Below, piece by piece: positions 22,376 to 29,980 of a DNA stretch of 30,201 nucleotides. The stretch comes from WLMZ01 sp037139095 (lineage in GTDB: Bacteria > Actinomycetota > Acidimicrobiia > Acidimicrobiales > Ilumatobacteraceae): positions 1-30,201 of the forward strand of contig JBAXHD010000033.1 in assembly GCA_037139095.1 (NCBI GenBank), read 5' to 3'. The translations under genes and the position numbers were made by a program. Position 1 is the stretch's first letter. The number at the start of each line of letters is the position of its first letter. The notes below the pieces were generated by a model. The model had not been told where the DNA came from. It did no database searches and saw only the letters and a program-made list of their open reading frames with translations.

Positions 22376-23845
22376 TTACATGTCTTGGCGTACACCTACG
22401 CCAAGCGGCACGCCGGCTGGCATTCGTCCACGTCCGCCACGGTCAATCAGTACGTCGGTAAGAATGCGATCGGCGTGTTGTGACCGCCACACCAACATCG
22501 CCTGCGCATGCCGAAGAACCACCGTTGGATCAACAATCTCGGTACGACCGGTGGGGTCGTTAGCGAGATCAAAACACAACCACGACCCATCGCCAAACTG
22601 AATATATGAAGCCGAAGCGTCACGTAGAACGGTGAGGTGTTGTCTCTCGAGTCGTCGATCCCACGGCCACTCATTCGGTTCGTCGGTGATGTAGAGATCA
22701 CGCCAATCGAATTCCCAGTGTGCTGCGTCGCGCCACCACAGCGGAGCTTCGCCGCGCAAGAACGGAGTGAGCGGCAGACCATCACACTGCGCCGGGACCG
22801 GAGCACCGATGGCATCACAGATTGTGGGGAACACATCAATGTTCTCGGTGAACTCATCGACCACTGTTCCGTGAGCCTGAGGTTGTTGCGGATCACGAAC
22901 AATGCCGAGGATGTGATAGCTCTGCTCGAAATAGCCCACCTTTTGAATCAGCCCGTGATCGCCAAGCTGTTCGCCGTGGTCGGCCGTCACGATGATCAGC
23001 GTGTCGTCCCACATGCCTCGCTCGCGGAGTTCGGCCCACAGTCGCCCAAGTTGGTGATCGACCTCGCTGATCATGCCGTAGTACTGAGCCCGCAACGATC
23101 GCATCTTGGCTTCGTCGGTGGGAGCCGCGGTAGCGCCGAACTGCATCACGAAATCGTGCAAGGGGTGACGCGATTCGGCGGGCTCAATAGGCATGGCCAC
23201 ATCGGCAGGGTCATACATCGTTGCGAAATGGCCAGCCGCTGCGTACGGCGGATGTGGGCGCAAGTAACTGAGGTGCGCGAACCATGGCTGGCTCTGGCGA
23301 CCGATCCACTCGATGGCGTTGTTGGTGAGGAACGCCGAAACACTGTGCTCGGCCGGCCGCTTTGGCTCGCGAGCCAACTCGGGGTACGCAGTGCCGAGAT
23401 CGGTGTATCCAAGCTCACGCAGCCACTGCAGCCACGGCTCGTGATCGTCAGGAAGATGAAGCACCGCGTCGAAGCCGGGCAACACGCCCGTGTAGTGCTG
23501 CAGCCGCGGATCATCGGGACCGCTGACTTCGCGTGGGTCAACACTTTGATCGGTGTAACCAAACAGAACGGGCTCGTATCCGTGGCGCCTCGCCGCATGC
23601 GCCACGTTGTCGAACCGAGCATCGAGTGGTGTGCCGTTAGCGACCACGCGGTTGTTCATTTGGTACATGCCGGTGTACAAACTTGCTCGGCCAGGCCCGC
23701 ACGGCGCCGCTTGACTGTAATGCCGATTCAGACGCACGCCATTGCGAGCGAGTTCGTCGAGATGAGGCGTGCGCACTAACGGGTGGCCAGCCACCGACAG
23801 GCAGTCGCCACGAAACTGATCAAGGGTGATCAACAGCACGTTCAT
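22376..23845 (-). CDS. Sulfatase/phosphonate monoester hydrolase-like protein (489 aa)
   Basis: A member of the alkaline-phosphatase superfamily, sulfatase branch. The nucleophile motif is Cys49-Gly-Pro-Gly-Arg53 in APCGPGRASLYTG; Cys49 would be converted to formylglycine. The CGPxR form resembles phosphonate monoester hydrolases more than arylsulfatases (CSPSR). Metal ligands include Asp9 in ITLDQFRGD and Asp289-His290 in VTADHGEQLGDHG. There is no signal peptide, so it acts in the cytosol, also as in phosphonate monoesterases. Choline-sulfatase-like activity is an alternative. No formylglycine-generating enzyme gene is in the window. First of four minus-strand genes; a 15-bp palindrome lies 5 nt before its ATG. 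Confidence 0.9.
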   Translation of the reverse strand: MNVLLITLDQFRGDCLSVAGHPLVRTPHLDELARNGVRLNRHYSQAAPCGPGRASLYTGMYQMNNRVVANGTPLDARFDNVAHAARRHGYEPVLFGYTDQSVDPREVSGPDDPRLQHYTGVLPGFDAVLHLPDDHEPWLQWLRELGYTDLGTAYPELAREPKRPAEHSVSAFLTNNAIEWIGRQSQPWFAHLSYLRPHPPYAAAGHFATMYDPADVAMPIEPAESRHPLHDFVMQFGATAAPTDEAKMRSLRAQYYGMISEVDHQLGRLWAELRERGMWDDTLIIVTADHGEQLGDHGLIQKVGYFEQSYHILGIVRDPQQPQAHGTVVDEFTENIDVFPTICDAIGAPVPAQCDGLPLTPFLRGEAPLWWRDAAHWEFDWRDLYITDEPNEWPWDRRLERQHLTVLRDASASYIQFGDGSWLCFDLANDPTGRTEIVDPTVVLRHAQAMLVWRSQHADRILTDVLIDRGGRGRMPAGVPLGVGVRQDM

Positions 23846-23850
23846 TGGCG

Positions 23851-23865
23851 GCGAACTTAGTTCGC
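23851..23865. promoter_or_regulatory. Perfect 15-bp palindrome at the sulfatase/hydratase divergent promoter
   Basis: GCGAACT-T-AGTTCGC has 7-bp arms around one central base. On the minus strand it contains TAAGTT (23854-23859), a -10-like box 8 nt before the sulfatase ATG, so a protein bound here would block that promoter. The divergent hydratase gene starts 65 nt away. Confidence 0.55.
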
Positions 23866-23930
23866 ACTACCGAGCCGCACCACAGTGCACCACTAGGTTT
23901 GTGCTTGAGCAGACGCACGAGGAGACGCCC

Positions 23931-24704
23931 ATGGCCGGCCAAGTACGAATCGATATCGACGGCACGATCGCCACCATCACCAACGACAATCCCAACAAGC
24001 ACAATGCGTTCGACGACGACATGGATGCTCAACTGTTCGAGATTCTCGCCTCGCTCAGCCCGGCCGTACGAGCCATCATCTGGCGCGGCGAGGGCAAGTC
24101 ATTCTCGTCGGGTCGCGACGTTGCCTCTATCGGCACCAACGTCAGCGAGTTGTCGCACCACGAACTGATGCGTCGCGGGCATCGCGGCATTCAGCAACTC
24201 TGGAACATCGATGCTCCGGTCATCGTTGCCTGCAAGGGCTGGGTCATGGGCGGGTCGTTCCAGCGAGCGCTCTTGTGCGATATCCGCGTTGCCGCCGAAG
24301 GCACTCGGTTCCGTTTGCCCGAGACCACCTACGGGGTCATCCCCGACACAGGCGGCGTCGCCGTGTTGCATCAGATGTGTGGCGCAGGCGTGGTCAGCGA
24401 CATGGTGCTCACCGGGCGGGTAATGACCGCCGACGAAGCGCTCTCGCACGGCATTGTGAGCCGTGTGGTTCCCGAAGCCGCGCTTGATGCAACCGTGCGC
24501 GAGATGGCCGAGCAAATCGCGGCCGCCCCAGCGGTCACCATCAAGCTCGCTCGCACTGTGTTGCGTCACCTCTCGCAGCCGGCAGTGCGCGCCTCGATGG
24601 ACGACGAAATGATCTACCAAACGTTCCTCAACCGATCCGACGACTTCGCCGAGTTCCGCGCGGCCCGCGCCGAGTCCCGACCCGCCAACTACACCGGGAG
24701 CTGA
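23931..24704 (+). CDS. Enoyl-CoA hydratase/isomerase family protein, divergent active site (257 aa)
   Basis: A crotonase-fold protein. The first oxyanion strand is FSSGRDV (58-64). The second is GWVMGGSFQRALLCD (103-117), where the catalytic Glu of the GGGxE motif is Gln111. The other catalytic Glu is kept as Glu131 in RLPETTYGVIPDTGG. This is the reverse of the hydratase at 17901, which keeps the first Glu and lacks the second. The reaction may be isomerisation or hydrolysis. An open frame begins at 23826, but the ATG at 23931 has AGGAG 7 nt upstream and suits the family. First gene of a plus-strand set with an SDR (1 nt gap) and an LLM enzyme. Confidence 0.9.
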   Translation: MAGQVRIDIDGTIATITNDNPNKHNAFDDDMDAQLFEILASLSPAVRAIIWRGEGKSFSSGRDVASIGTNVSELSHHELMRRGHRGIQQLWNIDAPVIVACKGWVMGGSFQRALLCDIRVAAEGTRFRLPETTYGVIPDTGGVAVLHQMCGAGVVSDMVLTGRVMTADEALSHGIVSRVVPEAALDATVREMAEQIAAAPAVTIKLARTVLRHLSQPAVRASMDDEMIYQTFLNRSDDFAEFRAARAESRPANYTGS

Positions 24705-24705
24705 G

Positions 24706-25581
24706 ATGTACCAGGGACTTCCTGAGCCACCACCAATCGGCGCCTCGGCATTGCCCGACGGCACCTATAACGGCGCCACGGTGTTCATCACCGGCGCTGG
24801 CACCGGATTAGGCAAGGCAATTGCCACCGAGTTCGCTCGGCTCGGCGCAGCAATCGTGATTGCGTCACGCAAGCCCGAGCATCTCGAGGCTGGCGCCGAG
24901 GCCATCGCTTCGGTGGGAGCACGTTGCCTCACGGTGGCATGCGATATCCGCGAGCCCGACCAGATTGCTGCAGCGTTCGACACTGCGCACAGCGCAGGGC
25001 TCACGCCTTCGATTCTCATCAACAACGCGGCGGCCAACTTCCCGGTTCCCGCCGAAGACATGTCGCCAAATGCGTGGCGCACGGTTGTCGACATCACGCT
25101 CAACGGCACCTACTTCTGTGCGCGAGAGTTCGCCCGCCGCCACCTCGATGCGGGCACGCCGGGCTCCATCGTGAACATCGGTGCCACATACGCATGGACC
25201 GGCGGGCCAGGGTTTGCGCACTCGTCGGCCGCCAAGGCTGGCGTGAAAAATCTCACCGAAACCTTGGCGGTCGAATGGGGTCCCTACGGCATTCAAGTCA
25301 ACGGACTTGTGCCCGGGCTGATGCCGCACGAAGACATGACCGCCGACATCCAAAGCAACCTCGCGCGAACCAACGACAAAGACGCCTGCCAACCCGCAAT
25401 GCGCGTCGGTCGGCCGCGCGAGTTGGCTTGGGCCGCCACATTTTTGGCGTCGCCCTATGCACGCTTCATCTCGGGCCACACTCTGGTTGTCGATGGCGCG
25501 AACTGGCAACGGCGCGCACTCACCATGCCCGAGGTCGTTCCGGTGCGCGAACAAATGGGTCGCCCACCCTTCACGCTGTAG
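24706..25581 (+). CDS. 2,4-dienoyl-CoA reductase-like SDR (291 aa)
   Basis: An SDR with cofactor motif TGAGTGLG (29-36) and NNAAANFPVPAEDMSP (106-121). The usual Tyr-x3-Lys is changed: position 173 is Ser and Lys177 is kept (HSSAAK), while Tyr162 lies 11 residues earlier in GATYAWTGG. This arrangement, with a shifted Tyr and Ser-x3-Lys, is the hallmark of mitochondrial and peroxisomal 2,4-dienoyl-CoA reductases, which reduce dienoyl-CoA with NADPH in breakdown of unsaturated fatty acids. Arg55 after beta-2 (IASRKP) favours NADP(H). The ATG lies 1 nt after the hydratase stop with GGGAG about 7 nt upstream. The neighbouring hydratase and LLM genes support an acyl-CoA pathway. A specialised dehydrogenase is the alternative. 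Confidence 0.87.
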   Translation: MYQGLPEPPPIGASALPDGTYNGATVFITGAGTGLGKAIATEFARLGAAIVIASRKPEHLEAGAEAIASVGARCLTVACDIREPDQIAAAFDTAHSAGLTPSILINNAAANFPVPAEDMSPNAWRTVVDITLNGTYFCAREFARRHLDAGTPGSIVNIGATYAWTGGPGFAHSSAAKAGVKNLTETLAVEWGPYGIQVNGLVPGLMPHEDMTADIQSNLARTNDKDACQPAMRVGRPRELAWAATFLASPYARFISGHTLVVDGANWQRRALTMPEVVPVREQMGRPPFTL

Positions 25582-25617
25582 GCGACGTTCGTTCCGATCA
25601 CATCTGTTGCGGCGCTG

Positions 25618-25623
25618 TACGGT
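25618..25623 (+). promoter_or_regulatory. -10 box of probable leaderless LLM promoter
   Basis: TACGGT ends 7 nt before the ATG at 25631, with no ribosome site between. It suggests an internal promoter in the 49-nt gap after the SDR gene. Confidence 0.4.
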
Positions 25624-25630
25624 CACGTTC

Positions 25631-26668
25631 ATGCGTGTAGATGTGATGGCCTTCCCTCGACCACTGGCCGAGACAAGCGCGGTCGCCCGCGATATTGCTG
25701 ACGCCGGTTTCAACGGAGTGCTGTTCACCGAAGGCGGCCGTACCGCATTTTTGTCGGCTGGTGTCACCGCCGTGGCCGCGCCGTCACTCGAGGTTTCTAC
25801 CGGTGTGGCAGTCGCATTCCCGCGTAGCCCAATGGTCAGCGCGCAGATTGCGTGGGAGTTGCAGGAAGCCACCAGTGGCCACTTCCGCCTCGGGCTCGGC
25901 ACCCAGGTGCGCACCCACGCCGTACGACGTTTCTCGGCACCGTTCGATCCACCCGGGCCACGACTGCGCGACTACGTACTTGCGGTGAAAGCCTCGTTCG
26001 CAGCGTTTCAAGGCGAGCCTCTCGCACACGCTGGTCCGTACTACGAGCTCAGCTTTATGACCCGCCAGTGGTCACCGGGCCCCATTGCGTTTCCAGCGCC
26101 CTTCGTCGATATCGCCGCGGTCAATCCGTGGATGCTGCGCATGGCGGGCGAGGTTGCCGACGGCGTGCACATTCACCCCATTGGCGAGCCCGGTTACCTG
26201 CGCCGCACGGTGCAACCCAATCTGGCTGCAGGCGCCTTGGCCGCAGGCCGCGACGTGAACGACATCGCCACCATCGTTCCGGTGATGTGCGTGGTGGGCG
26301 ACACCGAAGCCGAGCGCGCCCACGACCGCGAGCACATGCGCAACATGCTTGCGTTCTACGGCAGCACACCCAACTACGCGTTCGTGTGGGACGACGCTGG
26401 GTTCGAGGGCACCACGGCACGTATCCGCGAGAAGCAAAAGGCCGGCGACATGGCCGGTATGGCGGCGCAGATCACCGACGAACACATGGCCGTGTTCACC
26501 ACCGAATCAACTTGGGACGGTCTCGCCGATGCCCTGCGCGCGAAGTACTCGGGTCTGGCATCGCGACTGGTGTTCTACAACGCCATTCAAGAACGCGAAA
26601 ACTCACCCGAGCGATTCCGCCGCTATGGCGAGGTCGCGCGCCAACTCTCTGCCGATCGCAGCCAATAA
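25631..26668 (+). CDS. LLM-class F420-dependent oxidoreductase (345 aa)
   Basis: A paralogue of the enzyme at 18740-19777 with the same length. Shared marks are MRVDVMAFPRPL at the start, AFPRSPM near residue 62, HFRLGLGTQVRTH near 84, RLRDYVLAVKASF near 111 and a VDIAAVNPWMLRMAGEVADG strand. These point to the TIGR03617-like F420 group. The substrate is unknown; the adjacent hydratase and dienoyl-CoA-reductase genes suggest an acyl-CoA or ring-derived thioester pathway. A longer frame starts at 25457 inside the SDR gene. I chose ATG 25631 because it aligns with the paralogue's start and has a leaderless -10 box 7 nt upstream. Confidence 0.9.
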   Translation: MRVDVMAFPRPLAETSAVARDIADAGFNGVLFTEGGRTAFLSAGVTAVAAPSLEVSTGVAVAFPRSPMVSAQIAWELQEATSGHFRLGLGTQVRTHAVRRFSAPFDPPGPRLRDYVLAVKASFAAFQGEPLAHAGPYYELSFMTRQWSPGPIAFPAPFVDIAAVNPWMLRMAGEVADGVHIHPIGEPGYLRRTVQPNLAAGALAAGRDVNDIATIVPVMCVVGDTEAERAHDREHMRNMLAFYGSTPNYAFVWDDAGFEGTTARIREKQKAGDMAGMAAQITDEHMAVFTTESTWDGLADALRAKYSGLASRLVFYNAIQERENSPERFRRYGEVARQLSADRSQ

Positions 26669-26683
26669 CTAGTCACCTCCCAC

Positions 26684-26705
26684 GCAGGCCCGCGGGGTAG
26701 CCTGC
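26684..26705. promoter_or_regulatory. Inverted repeat with leaderless -10 box before the PRC/MgtE_N/CBS gene
   Basis: GCAGGC (26684-26689) and GCCTGC (26700-26705) flank 10 nt. The right arm overlaps TAGCCT (26698-26703), a -10 box 6 nt before the GTG at 26710. It could be an operator or a weak terminator of the preceding LLM gene. Confidence 0.4.
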
Positions 26706-26709
26706 CAGC

Positions 26710-28005
26710 GTGGCTGGCGATCTCGTATATGCGTTTCGAGTGATGCGATTGCCCCTGCTCGACGCGGGCGGGTCTGCAATCGGTCGTATCGAAGACATCG
26801 TGATCGTTCCGTCGCGCGCCGGCACCGCTCCACGCGTGGTCGGATACGTAGCAACTAGCCAGCGTCGGCGCATCTTCGTCAACGCCTCACGGTTCAGCAC
26901 CATCGACGGCGAAGGCGCGCGTTTGCGCAGTTGGGACGTCGATCTTCACCCGTTCAAGCCCAAGCCCGGCGAGTTGCTGGTGGGCAAAGACGTGCTCGAC
27001 AAAAAGATCGGCGACGAAACGGTCAGCGACATCGCCATGCGCAGCACCACCGACGGCCGCACCACCTACTGGGAGCTTGCCAAGGTGCGGTTGTCGCGCC
27101 GCAGCGCCTTGCGCCGCCGACCCAGCGTTCGTCTGGTCGATTGGACCGAGGTGCCAACCCTGTTCAGCACCGGAGCGCCTATGGCCGCCGAAGCCGCAAG
27201 CATGCGCGACATGCACCCCAGCGATGTGGCCATCATCGTGCGCACCCTGCCGATGGGCCAACGCAAGCAACTCGCCGAAGCAATGGACGATGACCGCCTC
27301 GCCGACCTCCTTGAAGAACTTCCCGAGGCCGAGCAGTTGCGCATCATCGAAGGCCTCGACCTTGATCGACTCGTCAGCGTGCTCGACGAAATGGAGTACG
27401 ACGACCTTGCCGACCTGCTCGCCGAAATGCCCGGCGAGCAACGCACGCGAATTCTCGACGCAATGGACGAAGACGACGCTGCCGTGATGCGCCAACTGTT
27501 GTCGTACGAAGAAGGCACCGCCGGTGGCTTGATGACTCCCGAGATCATCATCCTTGGCCCAACAGCCACGGTGGCCGAAGCGCTCGCCCAGATTCGCGAC
27601 CCCGACTGGTTGGTCAGCATCGCCGCACAGGTGTTTGTGGTTCGGCCTCCCTATCGTCCGCCCACGGGCACCTATCTCGGCGTCGTTCACTTCCAGCGCC
27701 TGCTGCGCGAGCCGCCAGGCATGGAGCTCGGGCAATGCCTCGAGCAAGAGCCCACCATCACGCCCGACATCCCCGACCACGAGGTCGCCGAAAAGTTGGC
27801 CAGCTACAACATGCTCGCCGTGGGCGTGTGCGATGGCGCAGGCCATTTGCTTGGCGCCATCACCGTCGACGACGTGCTCGACCGCACGCTGCCTACCGGC
27901 TGGCGTCAGCGGCGCCGCAGTAATTCACCGGCGCTCACCGGCGCCGGCTCAGTCACGGTCGCCAATTCTGCTGGGGGTGTCGTCAGCGAGGGTCGCCCCA
28001 AATGA
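26710..28005 (+). CDS. PRC-barrel/MgtE N-domain/CBS-domain protein (431 aa)
   Basis: Three parts are visible. Residues 1-145 hold two PRC-barrel-like segments (LDAGGSAIGRIEDIVIVP and VGKDVLDKKIGDETVSDI). Residues 165-275 form a helical superhelix of the MgtE intracellular N-domain, with repeats such as LADLLEELPEAEQLRII and LADLLAEMPGEQRTRIL. Residues 277-395 are a CBS pair, ending VDDVLDRTLP. The MgtE membrane channel domain is absent. In actinobacteria this architecture is usually followed by a DUF1003 gene, as here with a 4-nt ATGA overlap, and the pair may sense Mg2+ or nucleotides at the membrane. The start is GTG 26710, with a -10 box 6 nt upstream and no ribosome site. Transport itself is not supported. 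Confidence 0.88.
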   Translation: MAGDLVYAFRVMRLPLLDAGGSAIGRIEDIVIVPSRAGTAPRVVGYVATSQRRRIFVNASRFSTIDGEGARLRSWDVDLHPFKPKPGELLVGKDVLDKKIGDETVSDIAMRSTTDGRTTYWELAKVRLSRRSALRRRPSVRLVDWTEVPTLFSTGAPMAAEAASMRDMHPSDVAIIVRTLPMGQRKQLAEAMDDDRLADLLEELPEAEQLRIIEGLDLDRLVSVLDEMEYDDLADLLAEMPGEQRTRILDAMDEDDAAVMRQLLSYEEGTAGGLMTPEIIILGPTATVAEALAQIRDPDWLVSIAAQVFVVRPPYRPPTGTYLGVVHFQRLLREPPGMELGQCLEQEPTITPDIPDHEVAEKLASYNMLAVGVCDGAGHLLGAITVDDVLDRTLPTGWRQRRRSNSPALTGAGSVTVANSAGGVVSEGRPK

Positions 28006-28541
28006 CCCGTCGTAGCGATCTCAGTTCACCACGCCAGGGCCGCCGCTTCGGTCTGCACTATGACCCCGAAGCATTCGGTCAGTTCAGCGAGACCATTGCG
28101 CGCACCTTGGGCACCGCCCGTTTCTTGGTGTGGCAAAGCGGCACCATCATCTTGTGGTTCGCGTTCAACTGGGTTGCGCCATCAGGCGCCAAGTTCGACG
28201 ATCCGGCTCAGGGTTGGGTGCGACTCACGATGGTGCTGTCGTTGCAGGCCGCGTACGCAGCGCCGCTCATTTTGCTCGCCCAAAATCGCCAAGAGCAGCG
28301 CGACCGCACCGAGCTCGATCTCGACCGCAAGGTCACCGAACGCACCCAAGCCGATACCGAGTTCTTGGCCCGCGAGATTTCGAGTGTTCGTCTGGCACTC
28401 GCCAACGTTGTCACCACCGAAGATCTCACCGATCACCTCGAGCGGCTCACCGATGCTGTCGAGCGGATGGCATTGCGCCTCGATCTGTTCGAGGCTCAGG
28501 CCTCACACACCGTTGCGCTCGATCAACCCCGCGCCGACTAA
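28002..28541 (+). CDS. DUF1003 family membrane protein (179 aa)
   Basis: A small inner-membrane protein of the DUF1003 family. Two transmembrane helices are visible at about residues 42-60 (FLVWQSGTIILWFAFNWVA) and 77-96 (MVLSLQAAYAAPLILLAQNR), joined by a short loop. The C-terminal half is charged and helical (RDRTELDLDRKVTERTQADTEF onwards), a likely cytosolic coiled coil. The ATG overlaps the stop of the CBS-domain gene, so the two are translationally coupled. The family function is unknown; the constant pairing with MgtE_N/CBS proteins suggests it anchors or reports to that partner. Its stop overlaps the stop of the convergent Fur gene by 4 nt. Confidence 0.9.
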   Translation: MTRRSDLSSPRQGRRFGLHYDPEAFGQFSETIARTLGTARFLVWQSGTIILWFAFNWVAPSGAKFDDPAQGWVRLTMVLSLQAAYAAPLILLAQNRQEQRDRTELDLDRKVTERTQADTEFLAREISSVRLALANVVTTEDLTDHLERLTDAVERMALRLDLFEAQASHTVALDQPRAD

Positions 28542-28972
28542 CGGCACTCGGCACACACGCCGAGTAAATCGAGGCGATGGTGACGCAGTTCGAAACCGTG
28601 CAGCGTTGCCAGGCCGCTGAGCGACTCATCAAGCGCCGACTCAACAGCATCGGGGATCTGTACGTCGCGCACGGTGCCGCACATCTCGCAGATCAAGTGG
28701 TGATGATGCCCAGCAAGATCTTCGGCTAATTCGAAACGAGCCCATTCGTCGTGAGTGACCACTTTGGCGGCGACGCCAACCTGCTCGAGCACAGCGAGAT
28801 TGCGATACACCGAGCTTTGCGACAATTCGGTGTGCAGTTCCAAGATGTGGGGGATCGTTACCGGATGATCGGCCCGAGCGAGGATGTCTACCAAGCGCCG
28901 ACGCAACGTTGTGTATCGCTGATCGCCTGCAGCCAAACGGGTTGCAGCGATCTGATGCACATCGAGGCTCAT
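28538..28972 (-). CDS. Fur-family metal-responsive regulator (144 aa)
   Basis: A dimeric DNA-binding regulator. The winged helix spans about residues 18-72, with recognition helix QSSVYRNLAVLEQVG (52-66). Metal ligands are His89-His92 in AGHHHHLICEMCG and Glu81; the structural zinc site is Cys95/Cys98 with Cys140/Cys143 (CAEC). Whether it senses iron, zinc or peroxide cannot be told; the set of ligands suits Fur or Zur. A frame runs back to 29101, but the ATG at 28972 overlaps the previous stop as ATGA and gives the normal family length. It is coupled to the saccharopine-dehydrogenase-like gene, an unusual partner. No Fur box was recognised nearby. Confidence 0.92.
   Translation of the reverse strand: MSLDVHQIAATRLAAGDQRYTTLRRRLVDILARADHPVTIPHILELHTELSQSSVYRNLAVLEQVGVAAKVVTHDEWARFELAEDLAGHHHHLICEMCGTVRDVQIPDAVESALDESLSGLATLHGFELRHHRLDLLGVCAECR
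28546..28565 (+). terminator. Hairpin at the DUF1003/Fur convergent junction
   Basis: ACTCGGC (28546-28552), loop ACACAC, GCCGAGT (28559-28565), then AAAT. It starts 5 nt after the DUF1003 stop and lies within the last codons of the Fur gene, so it could end the plus-strand transcript. No T-run follows. Confidence 0.45.
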
Positions 28973-29970
28973 CTCGCCACGCCGGTGAACTCGTAGATGC
29001 GCACGCCATCGGCTTGCACCGCTGCCACTAACGCTGCCGTTGGCAATGCCTCGTCGCCCATCACCACAACGCCTCGTTGCGGTGAGTCGAGAACCACCCA
29101 ACGTGTCATCACGGCGGCAACGACCGAGGCAGCAAAGCCGCTGCGCACCGCAATGCCTGCAATGATCGTTTCTCGGGCGCCGTTGGCCAATGCGCCGCGT
29201 ACCTCAACCCGTAAGCCGCCGAGCCCACCTTCTGCATGGGGTGGCCGCAGCATGGGCAGCCGCGCTGTAAAGCGGTCGCGACGAGTAGCCGACATGCGCG
29301 CGCTCAACCGGCCCGCAGTAGCGAACACTCGATGCAGCAGCAGGGGGTCAGGCATCTCCGCGCGGTAACAGTCGTACGAGTTCACCGGTTCGGGGAACCA
29401 GCACAGTTCGCGTCCAGCCCCGGCGGGTCGGCGCACCCACTCGCCGTCGTGATAGCCAAGGGATGTACCGCCAAGTGCCCGATGATGCTGGCGGGCGCAC
29501 GCCGGGCCACTAGTGCCATGCATGGCCACATGTACTTCGTCGACAACATGTAATTGCTCAGCAAGATGACGTGCCAACAATCCCGACAGACCAGGAGCCA
29601 TTGCGGCACCGACCACCAAGGTCGCATCGTTCACACGCGCGCGATGATCGAGTTCAAGCAGCGCACGCACATCGTCGAGGTCGTCGCTGAGCGACACAAC
29701 CGACACTCCGTTTGCTAGCAGCCGTGCCGCAAGTTCGGCATGCGGCGCCGGATGTGCGAGCACCACCACATCGGCGGCCATCGCGTCGTTGAGATCGAGC
29801 ACTACTGCCGAAGCGGCTCGGGCAACGCGGGCAGCGGCCAGCGGAGATTCATCGACAACGCCAACTCGAAACGACGAATCGATCGACAACAGCTCGGCAA
29901 TGCGTGCTCCGGTGACGCCGACGCCCACCACCACCACAATCGGGGATGACACAGGGGACGACTCGGTCAC
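28969..29970 (-). CDS. Saccharopine dehydrogenase-like NAD(P)-binding protein (333 aa)
   Basis: The N-terminal Rossmann strand is IVVVVGVGVTGARIAELL (13-30) with GxGxxG. Next come AADVVVLAHPAPHAELAARLLANGVSVVSLSD and VVGAAMAPGLSGLLARHLAEQL, as in saccharopine-dehydrogenase-like and trans-acting enoyl reductase-type proteins. The C-terminal half is poorly conserved and gives no catalytic hint. A frame extends to 30069, but that part overlaps the 42-aa gene and has no family character. The GTG at 29970 starts 10 nt after the small gene's stop and places the Rossmann fold right behind it. It lacks a clear ribosome site, so coupling is likely. Its stop overlaps the Fur start. No lysine-pathway neighbour is present, so the name indicates fold only. 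Confidence 0.8.
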   Translation of the reverse strand: MTESSPVSSPIVVVVGVGVTGARIAELLSIDSSFRVGVVDESPLAAARVARAASAVVLDLNDAMAADVVVLAHPAPHAELAARLLANGVSVVSLSDDLDDVRALLELDHRARVNDATLVVGAAMAPGLSGLLARHLAEQLHVVDEVHVAMHGTSGPACARQHHRALGGTSLGYHDGEWVRRPAGAGRELCWFPEPVNSYDCYRAEMPDPLLLHRVFATAGRLSARMSATRRDRFTARLPMLRPPHAEGGLGGLRVEVRGALANGARETIIAGIAVRSGFAASVVAAVMTRWVVLDSPQRGVVVMGDEALPTAALVAAVQADGVRIYEFTGVAR

Positions 29971-29980
29971 GCGGCTGTGA

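Noticed and set aside
23851..23865. LexA/SOS box
   Set aside because: The actinobacterial box is CGAAC-N4-GTTCG; here the spacer is 3 nt, and the adjacent genes are not SOS genes.
23826..23930. 35-codon extension of the second enoyl-CoA hydratase
   Set aside because: It overlaps the divergent sulfatase start and has no homology; the ATG at 23931 has an AGGAG site.
14068..26675. ACTAGTCA found four times (14068, 18733, 21752, 26668), each at a gene boundary
   Set aside because: Two cases contain the TAG stop of the gene itself, and gaps are where CTAG is tolerated. Orientation to the genes varies, so a common functional site is doubtful.
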